32,190 nucleotides of DNA from positions 1 through 32,190 of the forward strand of contig JAFSTJ010000079.1 in assembly GCA_017450525.1 (NCBI GenBank). Reading direction: 5' to 3'. The stretch comes from Victivallales bacterium (GTDB lineage: Bacteria > Verrucomicrobiota > Lentisphaeria > Oligosphaerales > Oligosphaeraceae). Numbering within the stretch: position 1 is the stretch's first letter; each line of letters opens with the position of its first letter. Both the position numbers and the translations under genes were made by a program. Positions 17,105 to 24,911 of the stretch are shown here, one piece after another. The notes under the pieces are model-generated. The model did not search any database. It was given only the letters and a program-made list of their open reading frames with translations, and had not been told where the DNA came from.

Positions 17105-19735
17105 ATGAGAAATCTGCTTGCCATTTTGCTTGTTCTTGCAATGTTTCATAGCCTAGCCGCCGATTTCGGTGTCCAGGCATGGAAGCTCCAGGCGGCCGTG
17201 TTCTTTCTAGAACACCCTGGAGGCGACTTGCATTTCCAATGCAAGCTTGCTCATCCAAAGGAAAATTACACGGAAAAAACAGGCAGCGGCACCACACCAG
17301 CCGCACTGCTGACCTTGTACACGCCTGATGAACATGTTTACAAGGACTTCTACTGGCGGGACTCCAAAGGCGAACTTGCCACCTCATTCAGCTGCATTGT
17401 GCCTGATGCAAAACCTGGCATCTGGCAGATACGCGTCGCAAATGATGAACGTTCCAAATGCTCGTTCAAATTCGACACAATGCCTGGAAAAATCGAAGGC
17501 ATAATGCCGGCGCGCTGCTGGCTATGGCACCAGACTGGAGCAATGCTGGACGGCACTTTTGTCATGGTTCCACCCAATGCGACGCAGGATTTGAAGGTCA
17601 ATGCATACAACTGCCAAATAGAATTCCTGGAACTGGACGGCCGTACTGTAGCAAAGGTGGACAAGGGAAGCCAATTGCTCAAATTGACACCAGGCAAAAT
17701 CTACAAATACCGCAATTCCACAAAACAGCCGTCTTGGAACTGGTCAGGTTATCTGGGCTACCCTGTCATATTCTGCTCTTCCCAGCAATTCGCCGAGAAA
17801 CTCAATGCCAGCCTGATTGAAATTGACGACATGCATTTCGTACCATTGGGGGTTCAAAAGCGCATTCTGGAGTGGAAGAAATCACTGCGCAAAGAGGATT
17901 TGCAGGTTCCGGAATTCAAGCTGGAGCCGCTGAAGGAAAAATTCCTTGCAGACAAAGAGAGTCGCTGCCTGCTGGAACCCACTGGTCTTCTTTCAAGCGC
18001 CTCGTTTCTGCTCTCGCAACAGGACATTGAACCCAGCTCCACTAAATTCGGCCATTCACCCCAGGACATAAGCGGACTTGCGTTCTTATACGCATTGGAC
18101 AGGCCCTACAATCCATATTTCAAATGCAAGGGCCTCCTCAACAGAGTTTCACTGTACTGGCTCAACACAATGGCACAACAGCGACCCCTTAGGGAAAATG
18201 GCACCATTTTCGAAACATCGTCCAACTATGCAGGGGCAGATGGAATGCTGCACGTCAACGCCTACACGGCATTCGCGCAACTTGCGCCTGCCATGCCCGA
18301 GGATGTCAAGACAATGTGGAGCGAGGCACTGGGCTATCCGCTCAGGCGCTTCTTCAGCGACAGGGTGTCCTGTGAAAACCAGTCTGCACACTGGCCAGCA
18401 AAGTTGTTCCTGTACGGGCAGGCCACCAATCTCCAAATATTCAAAGATATGGCGGAGGACTTTGTAGAGAACCTGGCGGACACCGCAAGGGACCGCTTCA
18501 TACGCACTGGCTATCTCCAGGAATCGTATGGGCCTGATGCCTCGTACATGGGCATTTCCACCTGCCTTCTGGCATATTACGCCCTGCTCTCCAATAGCAG
18601 GAAAGCATTGTCGCTGCTGGACAGGATATTCAATTTCATGAACCACACTGTTGCTCCAGAACCTGGTTCAACGCTGTTCTACGGTGCAAGCGGTTTTTCC
18701 CACAGGACGCCTGCGCCATGGAATCTCAGGCAATACGGCGGGGGAACCAGGTTGCTTGCAGACAAACTAGACAGCGCCGCCTGCCTTCACAGGCATATTC
18801 CTGAAAAATCCCCATGGAACGCAAAAGAAGTTGAGCGCCTGCTGTTCTGGATTTCCCGCAACAAACTCAAATACTACGCGCAGATGTCTTCAATGGCGGT
18901 GGAGTACGCCTATTCGCCATACGCGCAGCTCTGGTATTCCCTTCCGTATGTCCAGCCTAGGCAAAACGCCAAATTACCGGCGGAATTCTCCGAAGGCTTC
19001 ATCCACAATTTCAACAACGAGTTCATTTTCCTGCGCAAAGCCTCCTATTATACGGGAATCTACGCAGGCTCGACAGCCACGCCCAATGTGCCTTGGAACA
19101 AAAATGCAATATATGCATCCGGCGCCTGGAAGGAGGAAAATGGAATAAGGAATTACACTGGCTCAAGCTGTGCCCAGCCAGTTCAGGGAGCGCAGATATT
19201 CTGGACGCCAGAATACGGAACCGCACTTATTTCAATGAACTGGAGCCTTTTCACTCAATGGAACTGCTATATTAAAGGCAGCGATGAGTATGTGTTTCCC
19301 GACTACTTCACTGCCTCAAGTAAATTTGACGAGGCAAGCGGCATGTTGGAAATCAGGCACAAATTCCGCAATTCCAAGGCAAGCGTTGAACGTAGATTCA
19401 CATTTGAGGATGATTCATTGACCATCGATATAAGGGTACAGGACAAACCAGAGAATATGAAATTGCTTGAACAGCTGCCATACATCAGCAAAGAAGGCAT
19501 CAAGCTGGAATTTTGCTCGAATGGTAATTGGAAAACCGAAGCAGGGGACGCAGTCTCAGCCATACGCTGGAGCAATGGCTCTGGCGCTGGTATTCTGCTC
19601 ACTTTCTCAAGCCCGGTGAATGTCCACCGTGCGCCTTCCCAGTTTAAATACCAGTATATGACCGTCGCAAGTCTTGAAGCTGAAGCAGACGCAACGGAAA
19701 TATCATATACGCTATCTCCCATAAATGCAAAATAA
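17105..19735 (+). CDS. Secreted toroid-like protein of unknown family (copy 2)
   Basis: An 876-residue paralogue of 13204-16071 with the same domain order: signal peptide (MRNLLAILLVLAMFHSLAA), N-terminal beta domain (AVFFLEHPGGDLHFQCKL; GIWQIRVANDERSKC), helical toroid-like region and C-terminal beta-sandwich (GAQIFWTPEYGTALIS). The key motifs are kept: CENQSAHWP (423-431), LQESYGPDASYMGIS (471-485) and GFSHRT (530-535). Copy 2 lacks a stretch of roughly 60 residues that copy 1 has near position 200. Both being exported, and both keeping the His/Tyr/His pattern, suggests two active enzymes with different specificity and not one decayed duplicate. The family is unrecognised; a lyase- or heparinase-like fold is inferred from motif style only. 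The GH36-like gene follows 15 bp later. Confidence 0.6.
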   Translation: MRNLLAILLVLAMFHSLAADFGVQAWKLQAAVFFLEHPGGDLHFQCKLAHPKENYTEKTGSGTTPAALLTLYTPDEHVYKDFYWRDSKGELATSFSCIVPDAKPGIWQIRVANDERSKCSFKFDTMPGKIEGIMPARCWLWHQTGAMLDGTFVMVPPNATQDLKVNAYNCQIEFLELDGRTVAKVDKGSQLLKLTPGKIYKYRNSTKQPSWNWSGYLGYPVIFCSSQQFAEKLNASLIEIDDMHFVPLGVQKRILEWKKSLRKEDLQVPEFKLEPLKEKFLADKESRCLLEPTGLLSSASFLLSQQDIEPSSTKFGHSPQDISGLAFLYALDRPYNPYFKCKGLLNRVSLYWLNTMAQQRPLRENGTIFETSSNYAGADGMLHVNAYTAFAQLAPAMPEDVKTMWSEALGYPLRRFFSDRVSCENQSAHWPAKLFLYGQATNLQIFKDMAEDFVENLADTARDRFIRTGYLQESYGPDASYMGISTCLLAYYALLSNSRKALSLLDRIFNFMNHTVAPEPGSTLFYGASGFSHRTPAPWNLRQYGGGTRLLADKLDSAACLHRHIPEKSPWNAKEVERLLFWISRNKLKYYAQMSSMAVEYAYSPYAQLWYSLPYVQPRQNAKLPAEFSEGFIHNFNNEFIFLRKASYYTGIYAGSTATPNVPWNKNAIYASGAWKEENGIRNYTGSSCAQPVQGAQIFWTPEYGTALISMNWSLFTQWNCYIKGSDEYVFPDYFTASSKFDEASGMLEIRHKFRNSKASVERRFTFEDDSLTIDIRVQDKPENMKLLEQLPYISKEGIKLEFCSNGNWKTEAGDAVSAIRWSNGSGAGILLTFSSPVNVHRAPSQFKYQYMTVASLEAEADATEISYTLSPINAK

Positions 19736-19750
19736 CTCTCCTATTGGCAA

Positions 19751-21757
19751 ATGACAGCACTTACAGAAAATTTGCGCATTGAGTTCAAGGATGCATACGC
19801 CTTCCAGAATAATGGAAAACTGACAATTGGCAATGCTCTTTTCAGGCGCATTACGGACATTTCACAGGGCTATCCTCGGACAATTTCCCTGACATTCAAC
19901 GGACGGGAACTGGCAAACTCCGAAAAACGCAATTCAGATTGCTGCTTCATGGGGCTGACAAGACCTGAAAGGGAATGGGCACAATACGAAATGCTCGGCA
20001 TAAAGGCAGAAATTGTGGAAGAGAATATTCTTGACAGCCCGCATATTCTGGTCAATATGAGCTATCGCGACCTCTGGTCAGGCGCCTCCTATAGCAGGTT
20101 GTTCTATATTTATCCAGGAATGCCTTTTCACGCAGTGCGTTGCGGCGTCACCTCTCCTATACTGCCAGTGCTGTACTGGAACTACCGCAAGACAAATTCA
20201 ATTGGCAATGCAAGACGAAACGACACTGCCAGCAATGAAAGCAGAATAGACAGCATTCTTCCAGCCAAGGGAATCAAGCCACGCTTCTCCATGCAGTTCT
20301 TCGGAAGGACTGACTACACAAATGACTCGGTCAGAAAGCGCAGCATTCCTGCCAATGGACAATGCACAGGAAATATACTCTTTTGCGACAATGGCGAAAA
20401 CCAGGGTTTCTGCTGGCTACAGGAAGCACCCCCCAGCGATGAAAGGCGTGATATGGAGCCTTATGACTTCATACTGCGCCAAGATGAGCTTTCTTCATGC
20501 TGCTGGGGCATCTCCCCTGCGGAATTCCAGCGTGACACCTGCTACGAGAGCTACAGGAACGCGGTCATATTCTATGACTCGGAGCTGGAGCGCTGCCTCA
20601 ACATCAAAGAATATATTCGAACACGCTTCCCTATTCAGGAGGACAAACTGATTTCCATTGTCAATCCCTGGGGCTGTGGACGCTTTCCCGAATATGTCAA
20701 CCCGCAATTCCTCATTGAGGAAATCAAGGCGGCGGCCGATTGCGGAGCAGATTGCTACCAGATAGACGATTCGTGGCAAAAGGGAAACAGTCTCGCGGAT
20801 ATTCTTAATGGCAGGCACACTGGACTTGATTTCTGGGACATTTCAAAGACAAGGCTCAACGGCACTTTGAAACCCCAGGTCGCAGCAGCAAAAAACGCAG
20901 GTATTCAACTGGCACTATGGCTTGCGCCTAGCACAAACATACAATTCGACGACTGGAACGAATTTGCCGACATTATTCTGGATTTTTACCATAAGTACGG
21001 CTTCCATTTCTTCAAACTGGACGGCATCATCATGCGCAGCTACCAGGCGGAGAAAAATCTGGAAAAACTTATGCGAAAACTGAGACTGGCCTCCAATGGA
21101 GAAATATTTTGCAACCTTGACGTGACAAATGGACAACGCGGAGGTTTTCTCCTTTTCCAGGAATACGGTAATATCTTCCTCGAAAATCGCTATCTTCTCT
21201 GGTTCAAAGGCATTTGCAGCTACCATCCAGAAAAGTCTTTGCGGACACTATGGCAACTGTCCCATTATCTGCGTACCGAAAGGCTGCAAATGGAGCTCCC
21301 AGCCCCAGAGGACTTGGATAAAGCCTTCTATGAACCAAACAAGCTGCCTACGGACTATCCACTGGAATACTGGGCGGCAATCACACTTTTCGCAAGTCCC
21401 TTGATTTGGACGGCTCCCTCTAAAATAAAGCCTGAAACCAGGGCTGTTCTCCGTAAATTCATGGAACTTCACCATAGCATTAAAAGCAGTCTTCTGAACG
21501 GCAATGTATATCCTGTCGGGCAGATGCCCTCTGGAAAATCCATGTGCGGATTCTATGCTGACAGCGGCTATCTGCTTGTTTTTAGGGAGAAAGACTGCGT
21601 CAAGTCGGAAATGCGCCTCAACGGCATCATTCCCGACTGCAATTGGCGAGATTTCCAATTGCTTGCAGGAGCAGGCAAAGTGCGTTTCAACACCCATTCA
21701 TTCACGGCGGACATCACCAATGCGCCAGGTTTCGCCTTGTTTAGGCTTGTAAAATAA
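19751..21757 (+). CDS. GH36-like alpha-galactosidase (clan GH-D)
   Basis: A 668-residue protein with an N-terminal beta-supersandwich, a central TIM barrel and a short C-terminal beta domain, as in clan GH-D. The barrel shows CYQIDDSW (Asp339-Asp340, substrate contact in the family), FFKLDGI (Lys422, candidate nucleophile Asp424) and CNLDVTNGQRGG (candidate acid/base Asp457), then EYGNIFLENRYLLWF and a TLWQLSHYLRTERLQMELPAP run common to GH36-like enzymes. Family members release terminal alpha-linked galactose, sometimes alpha-GalNAc. No signal peptide is seen, so it probably acts in the cytoplasm. It is the last gene of the run beginning at 8911; the hairpin at 21943 is a likely terminator. 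No clear ribosome site precedes the ATG. Confidence 0.8.
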   Translation: MTALTENLRIEFKDAYAFQNNGKLTIGNALFRRITDISQGYPRTISLTFNGRELANSEKRNSDCCFMGLTRPEREWAQYEMLGIKAEIVEENILDSPHILVNMSYRDLWSGASYSRLFYIYPGMPFHAVRCGVTSPILPVLYWNYRKTNSIGNARRNDTASNESRIDSILPAKGIKPRFSMQFFGRTDYTNDSVRKRSIPANGQCTGNILFCDNGENQGFCWLQEAPPSDERRDMEPYDFILRQDELSSCCWGISPAEFQRDTCYESYRNAVIFYDSELERCLNIKEYIRTRFPIQEDKLISIVNPWGCGRFPEYVNPQFLIEEIKAAADCGADCYQIDDSWQKGNSLADILNGRHTGLDFWDISKTRLNGTLKPQVAAAKNAGIQLALWLAPSTNIQFDDWNEFADIILDFYHKYGFHFFKLDGIIMRSYQAEKNLEKLMRKLRLASNGEIFCNLDVTNGQRGGFLLFQEYGNIFLENRYLLWFKGICSYHPEKSLRTLWQLSHYLRTERLQMELPAPEDLDKAFYEPNKLPTDYPLEYWAAITLFASPLIWTAPSKIKPETRAVLRKFMELHHSIKSSLLNGNVYPVGQMPSGKSMCGFYADSGYLLVFREKDCVKSEMRLNGIIPDCNWRDFQLLAGAGKVRFNTHSFTADITNAPGFALFRLVK

Positions 21758-21766
21758 TTATTTCAA

Positions 21767-21925
21767 AGATATCCCATAACGCAATTGATATTCCTGCAGG
21801 AAATTAGCAGGGACAAAATCTGACAATATCACTTTTCTGGTATGCCATTATGGAGGACATAGCTTTCTGATAAATCCCTTGTAGGGCGTGTATTTCTACA
21901 ATTTCGGAAAAGTTATGGGATATCT
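21767..21925. repeat. 14-bp inverted repeat enclosing a 131-bp intergenic core
   Basis: AGATATCCCATAAC (21767-21780) and its exact reverse complement GTTATGGGATATCT (21912-21925) frame the intergenic sequence after the GH36-like gene. The core has no gene. It includes a perfect 12-bp palindrome TTCCTGCAGGAA (21791-21802) and a TTGTAG/CTACAA hairpin near 21878-21901. Possible readings are a small non-autonomous element, a structured untranslated RNA, or paired binding sites for a regulator. Nothing decides between them here. Confidence 0.55.
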
Positions 21926-21942
21926 GCGTAATTATTTGCTTT

Positions 21943-21968
21943 AGGGGCTTGACACGCCCCTTTTTTTT
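21943..21968 (+). terminator. Rho-independent terminator after the GH36-like gene
   Basis: AGGGGC (21943-21948), loop TTGACAC, GCCCCT (21956-21961), then a run of eight T (21961-21968). This is a compact GC stem followed by a U-tract, 186 bp after the GH36-like stop codon. It would end the long plus-strand transcript. The loop is also the -35 box of the next promoter. Confidence 0.7.
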
Positions 21969-21976
21969 GTTAAAAT
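21949..21976 (+). promoter_or_regulatory. Sigma-70-type promoter of the lacI-type operon
   Basis: A perfect -35 box TTGACA (21949-21954), a 16-bp spacer and a -10 box TAAAAT (21971-21976, one mismatch to consensus) lie 45 bp before the start codon of the lacI-type gene. Expected transcription start is near 21983, inside the palindrome that follows. This is the clearest promoter in the window. Confidence 0.75.
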
Positions 21977-21995
21977 TCATTCAACGTTGAATTAA
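21976..21995. promoter_or_regulatory. Palindromic operator, probably for the LacI-type regulator
   Basis: ATTCAACGTTGAAT (21979-21992) is a perfect 14-bp palindrome with a central CG step, extended by two more matching pairs across one mismatch to 21976-21995. A central CpG is typical of LacI/GalR-family operators. It covers the expected transcription start of the lacI-type gene's own promoter, so autorepression and control of the downstream genes are likely. Confidence 0.75.
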
Positions 21996-22021
21996 ACCGT
22001 TTTTCTGGAGAAATAGAGAGA

Positions 22022-23020
22022 ATGGCAATGGGAAGAAATGGAGTGACATTGAAGGACATAGCGCAACGCTGCGGAGTGACGCCCACAGTGGTTTCCGCCA
22101 TATTGAACCACCGCAACGGGCGCATAAGCTGTTCGCCAGCTAAGCGCGAGGAGATAACAAGGGTCGCCCGCGAGATGAACTACAGGGTGAATCTGCTGGC
22201 GCGTTCAATCAGGCAGCGCCATGTGCCCATTGTCGGCATGCTTATACATATTGAGATAAAGGACGACTTTGCCCTGAATCTCCATATCAACTCCTATCTG
22301 ACGGATATGACATACGTGTTCAACAGGCATAATCTTGAAGTGCTGTACATTCCATATTCGTCCGAGGCGGAGCAGTTGTCCCGCTGCCATAAACTGGTGG
22401 AGAATGGTCTTGTTGGCGGGCTTATCATGGATATCATACCAGACAGCCATGGGGATATATGCAGTTACTTGAAGGAGGCTGGCATTCCATATTACATCCT
22501 GGGCTGGCCAAGGCAGGACGGGCTTGTATGCGCATATTCGACGATGCCGAAACTGGACGGCATCATACAGCGGAAATGCAAGAGTGAAAAACTTGAACGC
22601 TGTGTTCAGGTCATAGGCCAGAAAGGCATTTTCCAATGCAGGGAATACCCATTTGCAGATGGCTACATGTGGCATACGGCGCCACATTCCCTGGAATATG
22701 AGCAGTCCTTGTCAAAGGACACATTTTATGCCTTTTTCGGAATGCGCCCCTTCATTGACGCGGTGGCTCTTGGCTTCAATCCACGGCATTACATGGTTCT
22801 GGAAGACAGCAGGCTGCTGACCTGCATGCCTTGGGAAATAGAAGTGCTTGTTGTCTCAAGAACCCGCGAAACATCGACAAAGTTCTGCCTGGCGGCGGAG
22901 GCTCTCTCAAAATGGGTGAACGAAGGCATTCCCCCGGAACAGCAGACCATCCATGTGGATGACAATGACATAGATTATGAATTCAAGACTGCCAATGGCA
23001 AAGGGGCTTGCGACAAATGA
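22022..23020 (+). CDS. LacI/GalR-family transcriptional regulator
   Basis: A 332-residue repressor-type protein. The N-terminal helix-turn-helix VTLKDIAQRCGVTPTVVSAIL (from residue 8) and hinge region ARSIRQRHVPIVGML match the LacI family. The rest is a periplasmic-binding-protein-like sensor domain, though its C-terminal half (ADGYMWHTAPHSLEYEQ...) is less typical. An ATG at 22022 with GGAG eleven bases upstream is used; ATG 22028 is an alternative. A strong promoter and a palindromic operator lie directly upstream. Its stop overlaps the start of the PL22-like gene (ATGA), so the regulator and enzyme are translated together. The effector is unknown, but an uronide or a related product of the neighbouring enzymes is the natural guess. 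Confidence 0.92.
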   Translation: MAMGRNGVTLKDIAQRCGVTPTVVSAILNHRNGRISCSPAKREEITRVAREMNYRVNLLARSIRQRHVPIVGMLIHIEIKDDFALNLHINSYLTDMTYVFNRHNLEVLYIPYSSEAEQLSRCHKLVENGLVGGLIMDIIPDSHGDICSYLKEAGIPYYILGWPRQDGLVCAYSTMPKLDGIIQRKCKSEKLERCVQVIGQKGIFQCREYPFADGYMWHTAPHSLEYEQSLSKDTFYAFFGMRPFIDAVALGFNPRHYMVLEDSRLLTCMPWEIEVLVVSRTRETSTKFCLAAEALSKWVNEGIPPEQQTIHVDDNDIDYEFKTANGKGACDK

Positions 23021-24126
23021 TTGACTTGACTGGACATCCATTCTTCCAGACCTGGAAAGACCCGGGGACAGGCGCCTTGTCCTGGGTTCTTGTCAAACGC
23101 GCGGCGCCAATACAGTTTCCGTTCTACTTCACCAACCCCTGCATCACCCGCAACGGAAAATACATGTTTTTCTATGCGGCATTTCCGCCGACAAAGGGGC
23201 TTTTCCTGGGCAGGGTCGCATTGGATCCCCGCAATCCAGAAATCACATGGTATCCCCAGGCGATGTTCACAGAGGCATCGCCGATGATTGCACCTGACGA
23301 TTCAGGCGTGTATTTCATGTCCAGGGAGGAACTTTGCTTCATGGACATGGAAGGACTGGTGCGCATTGTGGGGACCGTGCCAGCCGAATACATCGCCAAC
23401 CGCTATTTCTACCGTGGCTCAACACATCTTTCCATGTCATGCGACGGCAAATGGTTCTTCCTTGATGGCGAGGTGGGCAACGTGTGCTTCGCCGCTTTGA
23501 TGTCCACTGACACAGGTGAATTCAAACTGCTGCATGAATTCTCATTCTGCTGTGACCACGGCATGTTCTCTCCTGTGAACCCAACGCAGATTCTTCTTCC
23601 CAGGGACTGGAGGCGTGACCGAATCACTGGCAGATACGAATATATGGAGCAGAGGCTTTGGGTCATGGACATAGACCAGACCTACTACAGAAACCTGCGC
23701 CCAGATGTCTGGGAAGGACACAATGGCACTGACACCGCGCACGAGTGGTGGAGCAATGACGGGCTTGTATGCTATGTGGACTATATGCAGGGCGTATTCG
23801 AATGCAATCCCGACACGCTGGAGACAACGCACGTCTGGAAACGCCCTGTCTGCCATGCGCATTGCAACCAGGACAGAAGCATCTTCTGCGCGGACCAGAC
23901 GCCATACGCCTGGAATGCCAGGCCGCTGGAAATACTGCTGTACGACAGGCGCAATGACATTGAGAAGCGGATAGTCTCCGCCATGCCCAAGCCATGCCGT
24001 CCCAGGTCGCCATACCATCTTGACCCGCATCCGCATTTCTCGCCCGACGGCTCTGTCGTGGTTTACATGACTACCGTGCTAGGCGGGATTGACGTGGCCG
24101 TTTCACCAATAAGTCAATTTTTATAA
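23017..24126 (+). CDS. PL22-like oligogalacturonate lyase (beta-propeller)
   Basis: A 369-residue protein with the length and blade-like repeats of PL22 oligogalacturonate lyases (Ogl). Landmarks that line up with my memory of Ogl are [10 protein letters not shown] (His242), CHAHCNQD (His280, His282) and [10 protein letters not shown] (His338, His340). In Ogl the equivalent residues are a catalytic His in a HEFW context and the Mn-binding His set. The metal-binding Gln that precedes the PHPH motif in Ogl is not obvious here. Ogl cleaves di-galacturonates to keto-uronates in the cytoplasm, and no signal peptide is seen here. The ATG at 23017 overlaps the regulator's stop by four bases and is preferred to the TTG at 23008. 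The specificity may have drifted from galacturonate, given the other neighbours. Confidence 0.7.
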   Translation: MIDLTGHPFFQTWKDPGTGALSWVLVKRAAPIQFPFYFTNPCITRNGKYMFFYAAFPPTKGLFLGRVALDPRNPEITWYPQAMFTEASPMIAPDDSGVYFMSREELCFMDMEGLVRIVGTVPAEYIANRYFYRGSTHLSMSCDGKWFFLDGEVGNVCFAALMSTDTGEFKLLHEFSFCCDHGMFSPVNPTQILLPRDWRRDRITGRYEYMEQRLWVMDIDQTYYRNLRPDVWEGHNGTDTAHEWWSNDGLVCYVDYMQGVFECNPDTLETTHVWKRPVCHAHCNQDRSIFCADQTPYAWNARPLEILLYDRRNDIEKRIVSAMPKPCRPRSPYHLDPHPHFSPDGSVVVYMTTVLGGIDVAVSPISQFL

Positions 24127-24172
24127 CAAGCATAGTCAAGGCGAAAAACAAATTACATTGGAGAAAGAGAAA

Positions 24173-24895
24173 ATGAAAACAAGAATGAAGTTCACTCTCA
24201 TTGAATTGCTGGTCGTGATCGCGATTATTGCCGTGCTTGCCGCAATGCTTCTGCCTGCCTTGAGCAAGGCAAGGGCCAAGGCCAGAAGCGTCAGTTGCCT
24301 AAGCAACTTGAAACAGATTGGCCTGGCATATCTGGAGTATGTGCATGACAGCGATGACTGCCTGCTCCCATGGAAAAACGATGAAACCGCCACTGCGACT
24401 ACGTGGGTTTCACTGGTAAGGCCATATCTTGGACTTTCAAATGCAGCTTCCGCAAACGGCACTACCGCATCGCCCCTTTTCTGCCCCGATTCAGAGACAT
24501 ACCCCAATGAGACATGGGGGCCTTATTGCAAGGACCAGGGGCATTTCGTCACTTATGGCCTGAATCTATTGCTGGTGCCTGGCGACGGCAACATAAAAAA
24601 GACGCCGCATGTCTCAAGAATCAAGTTTCCGACACAGACATCCCCGATTATGGATTCACGCAACAAGAACAGGACATACCTCAGCGATACTGGCGAAGAA
24701 TATCTGAACATAATGCGCCATCCGCGCAACAGGATCAACGCCCTGCTCGTCGATGGCCACGTTGAGGATTTTGATCTTAGCTACATGCGCGCCACACGTG
24801 ACAGTTATGGCACGGACCGCACTGGAAACATTTTCTTCCGCGGACACAAATCTCCAGGCGCGTCCTTCTGGACCAATGCCAATCTTGGCTACTGA
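24173..24895 (+). CDS. Type II secretion/pseudopilin-like protein (H-Xn-DG type)
   Basis: A 240-residue pseudopilin. The ATG at 24173, preceded by GGAGAAAGAG, is used instead of the TTG at 24158. It gives the leader MKTRMK followed by [15 protein letters not shown] and [12 protein letters not shown]. Lys takes the place of the usual Gly before the cleavage site. The C-terminal motif is His183-X10-Asp194-Gly-His-Val. In the middle, VKTPHVS-like and [13 protein letters not shown] stretches match the common plan of these proteins. It follows the PL22-like gene by 46 bp and precedes the LamG/CBM9/DUF6067-like gene by 16 bp, the same neighbour type as the pseudopilin at 6798. Its function is unknown. 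Confidence 0.87.
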   Translation: MKTRMKFTLIELLVVIAIIAVLAAMLLPALSKARAKARSVSCLSNLKQIGLAYLEYVHDSDDCLLPWKNDETATATTWVSLVRPYLGLSNAASANGTTASPLFCPDSETYPNETWGPYCKDQGHFVTYGLNLLLVPGDGNIKKTPHVSRIKFPTQTSPIMDSRNKNRTYLSDTGEEYLNIMRHPRNRINALLVDGHVEDFDLSYMRATRDSYGTDRTGNIFFRGHKSPGASFWTNANLGY

Positions 24896-24911
24896 GGAGG
24901 GATATTAAAAA

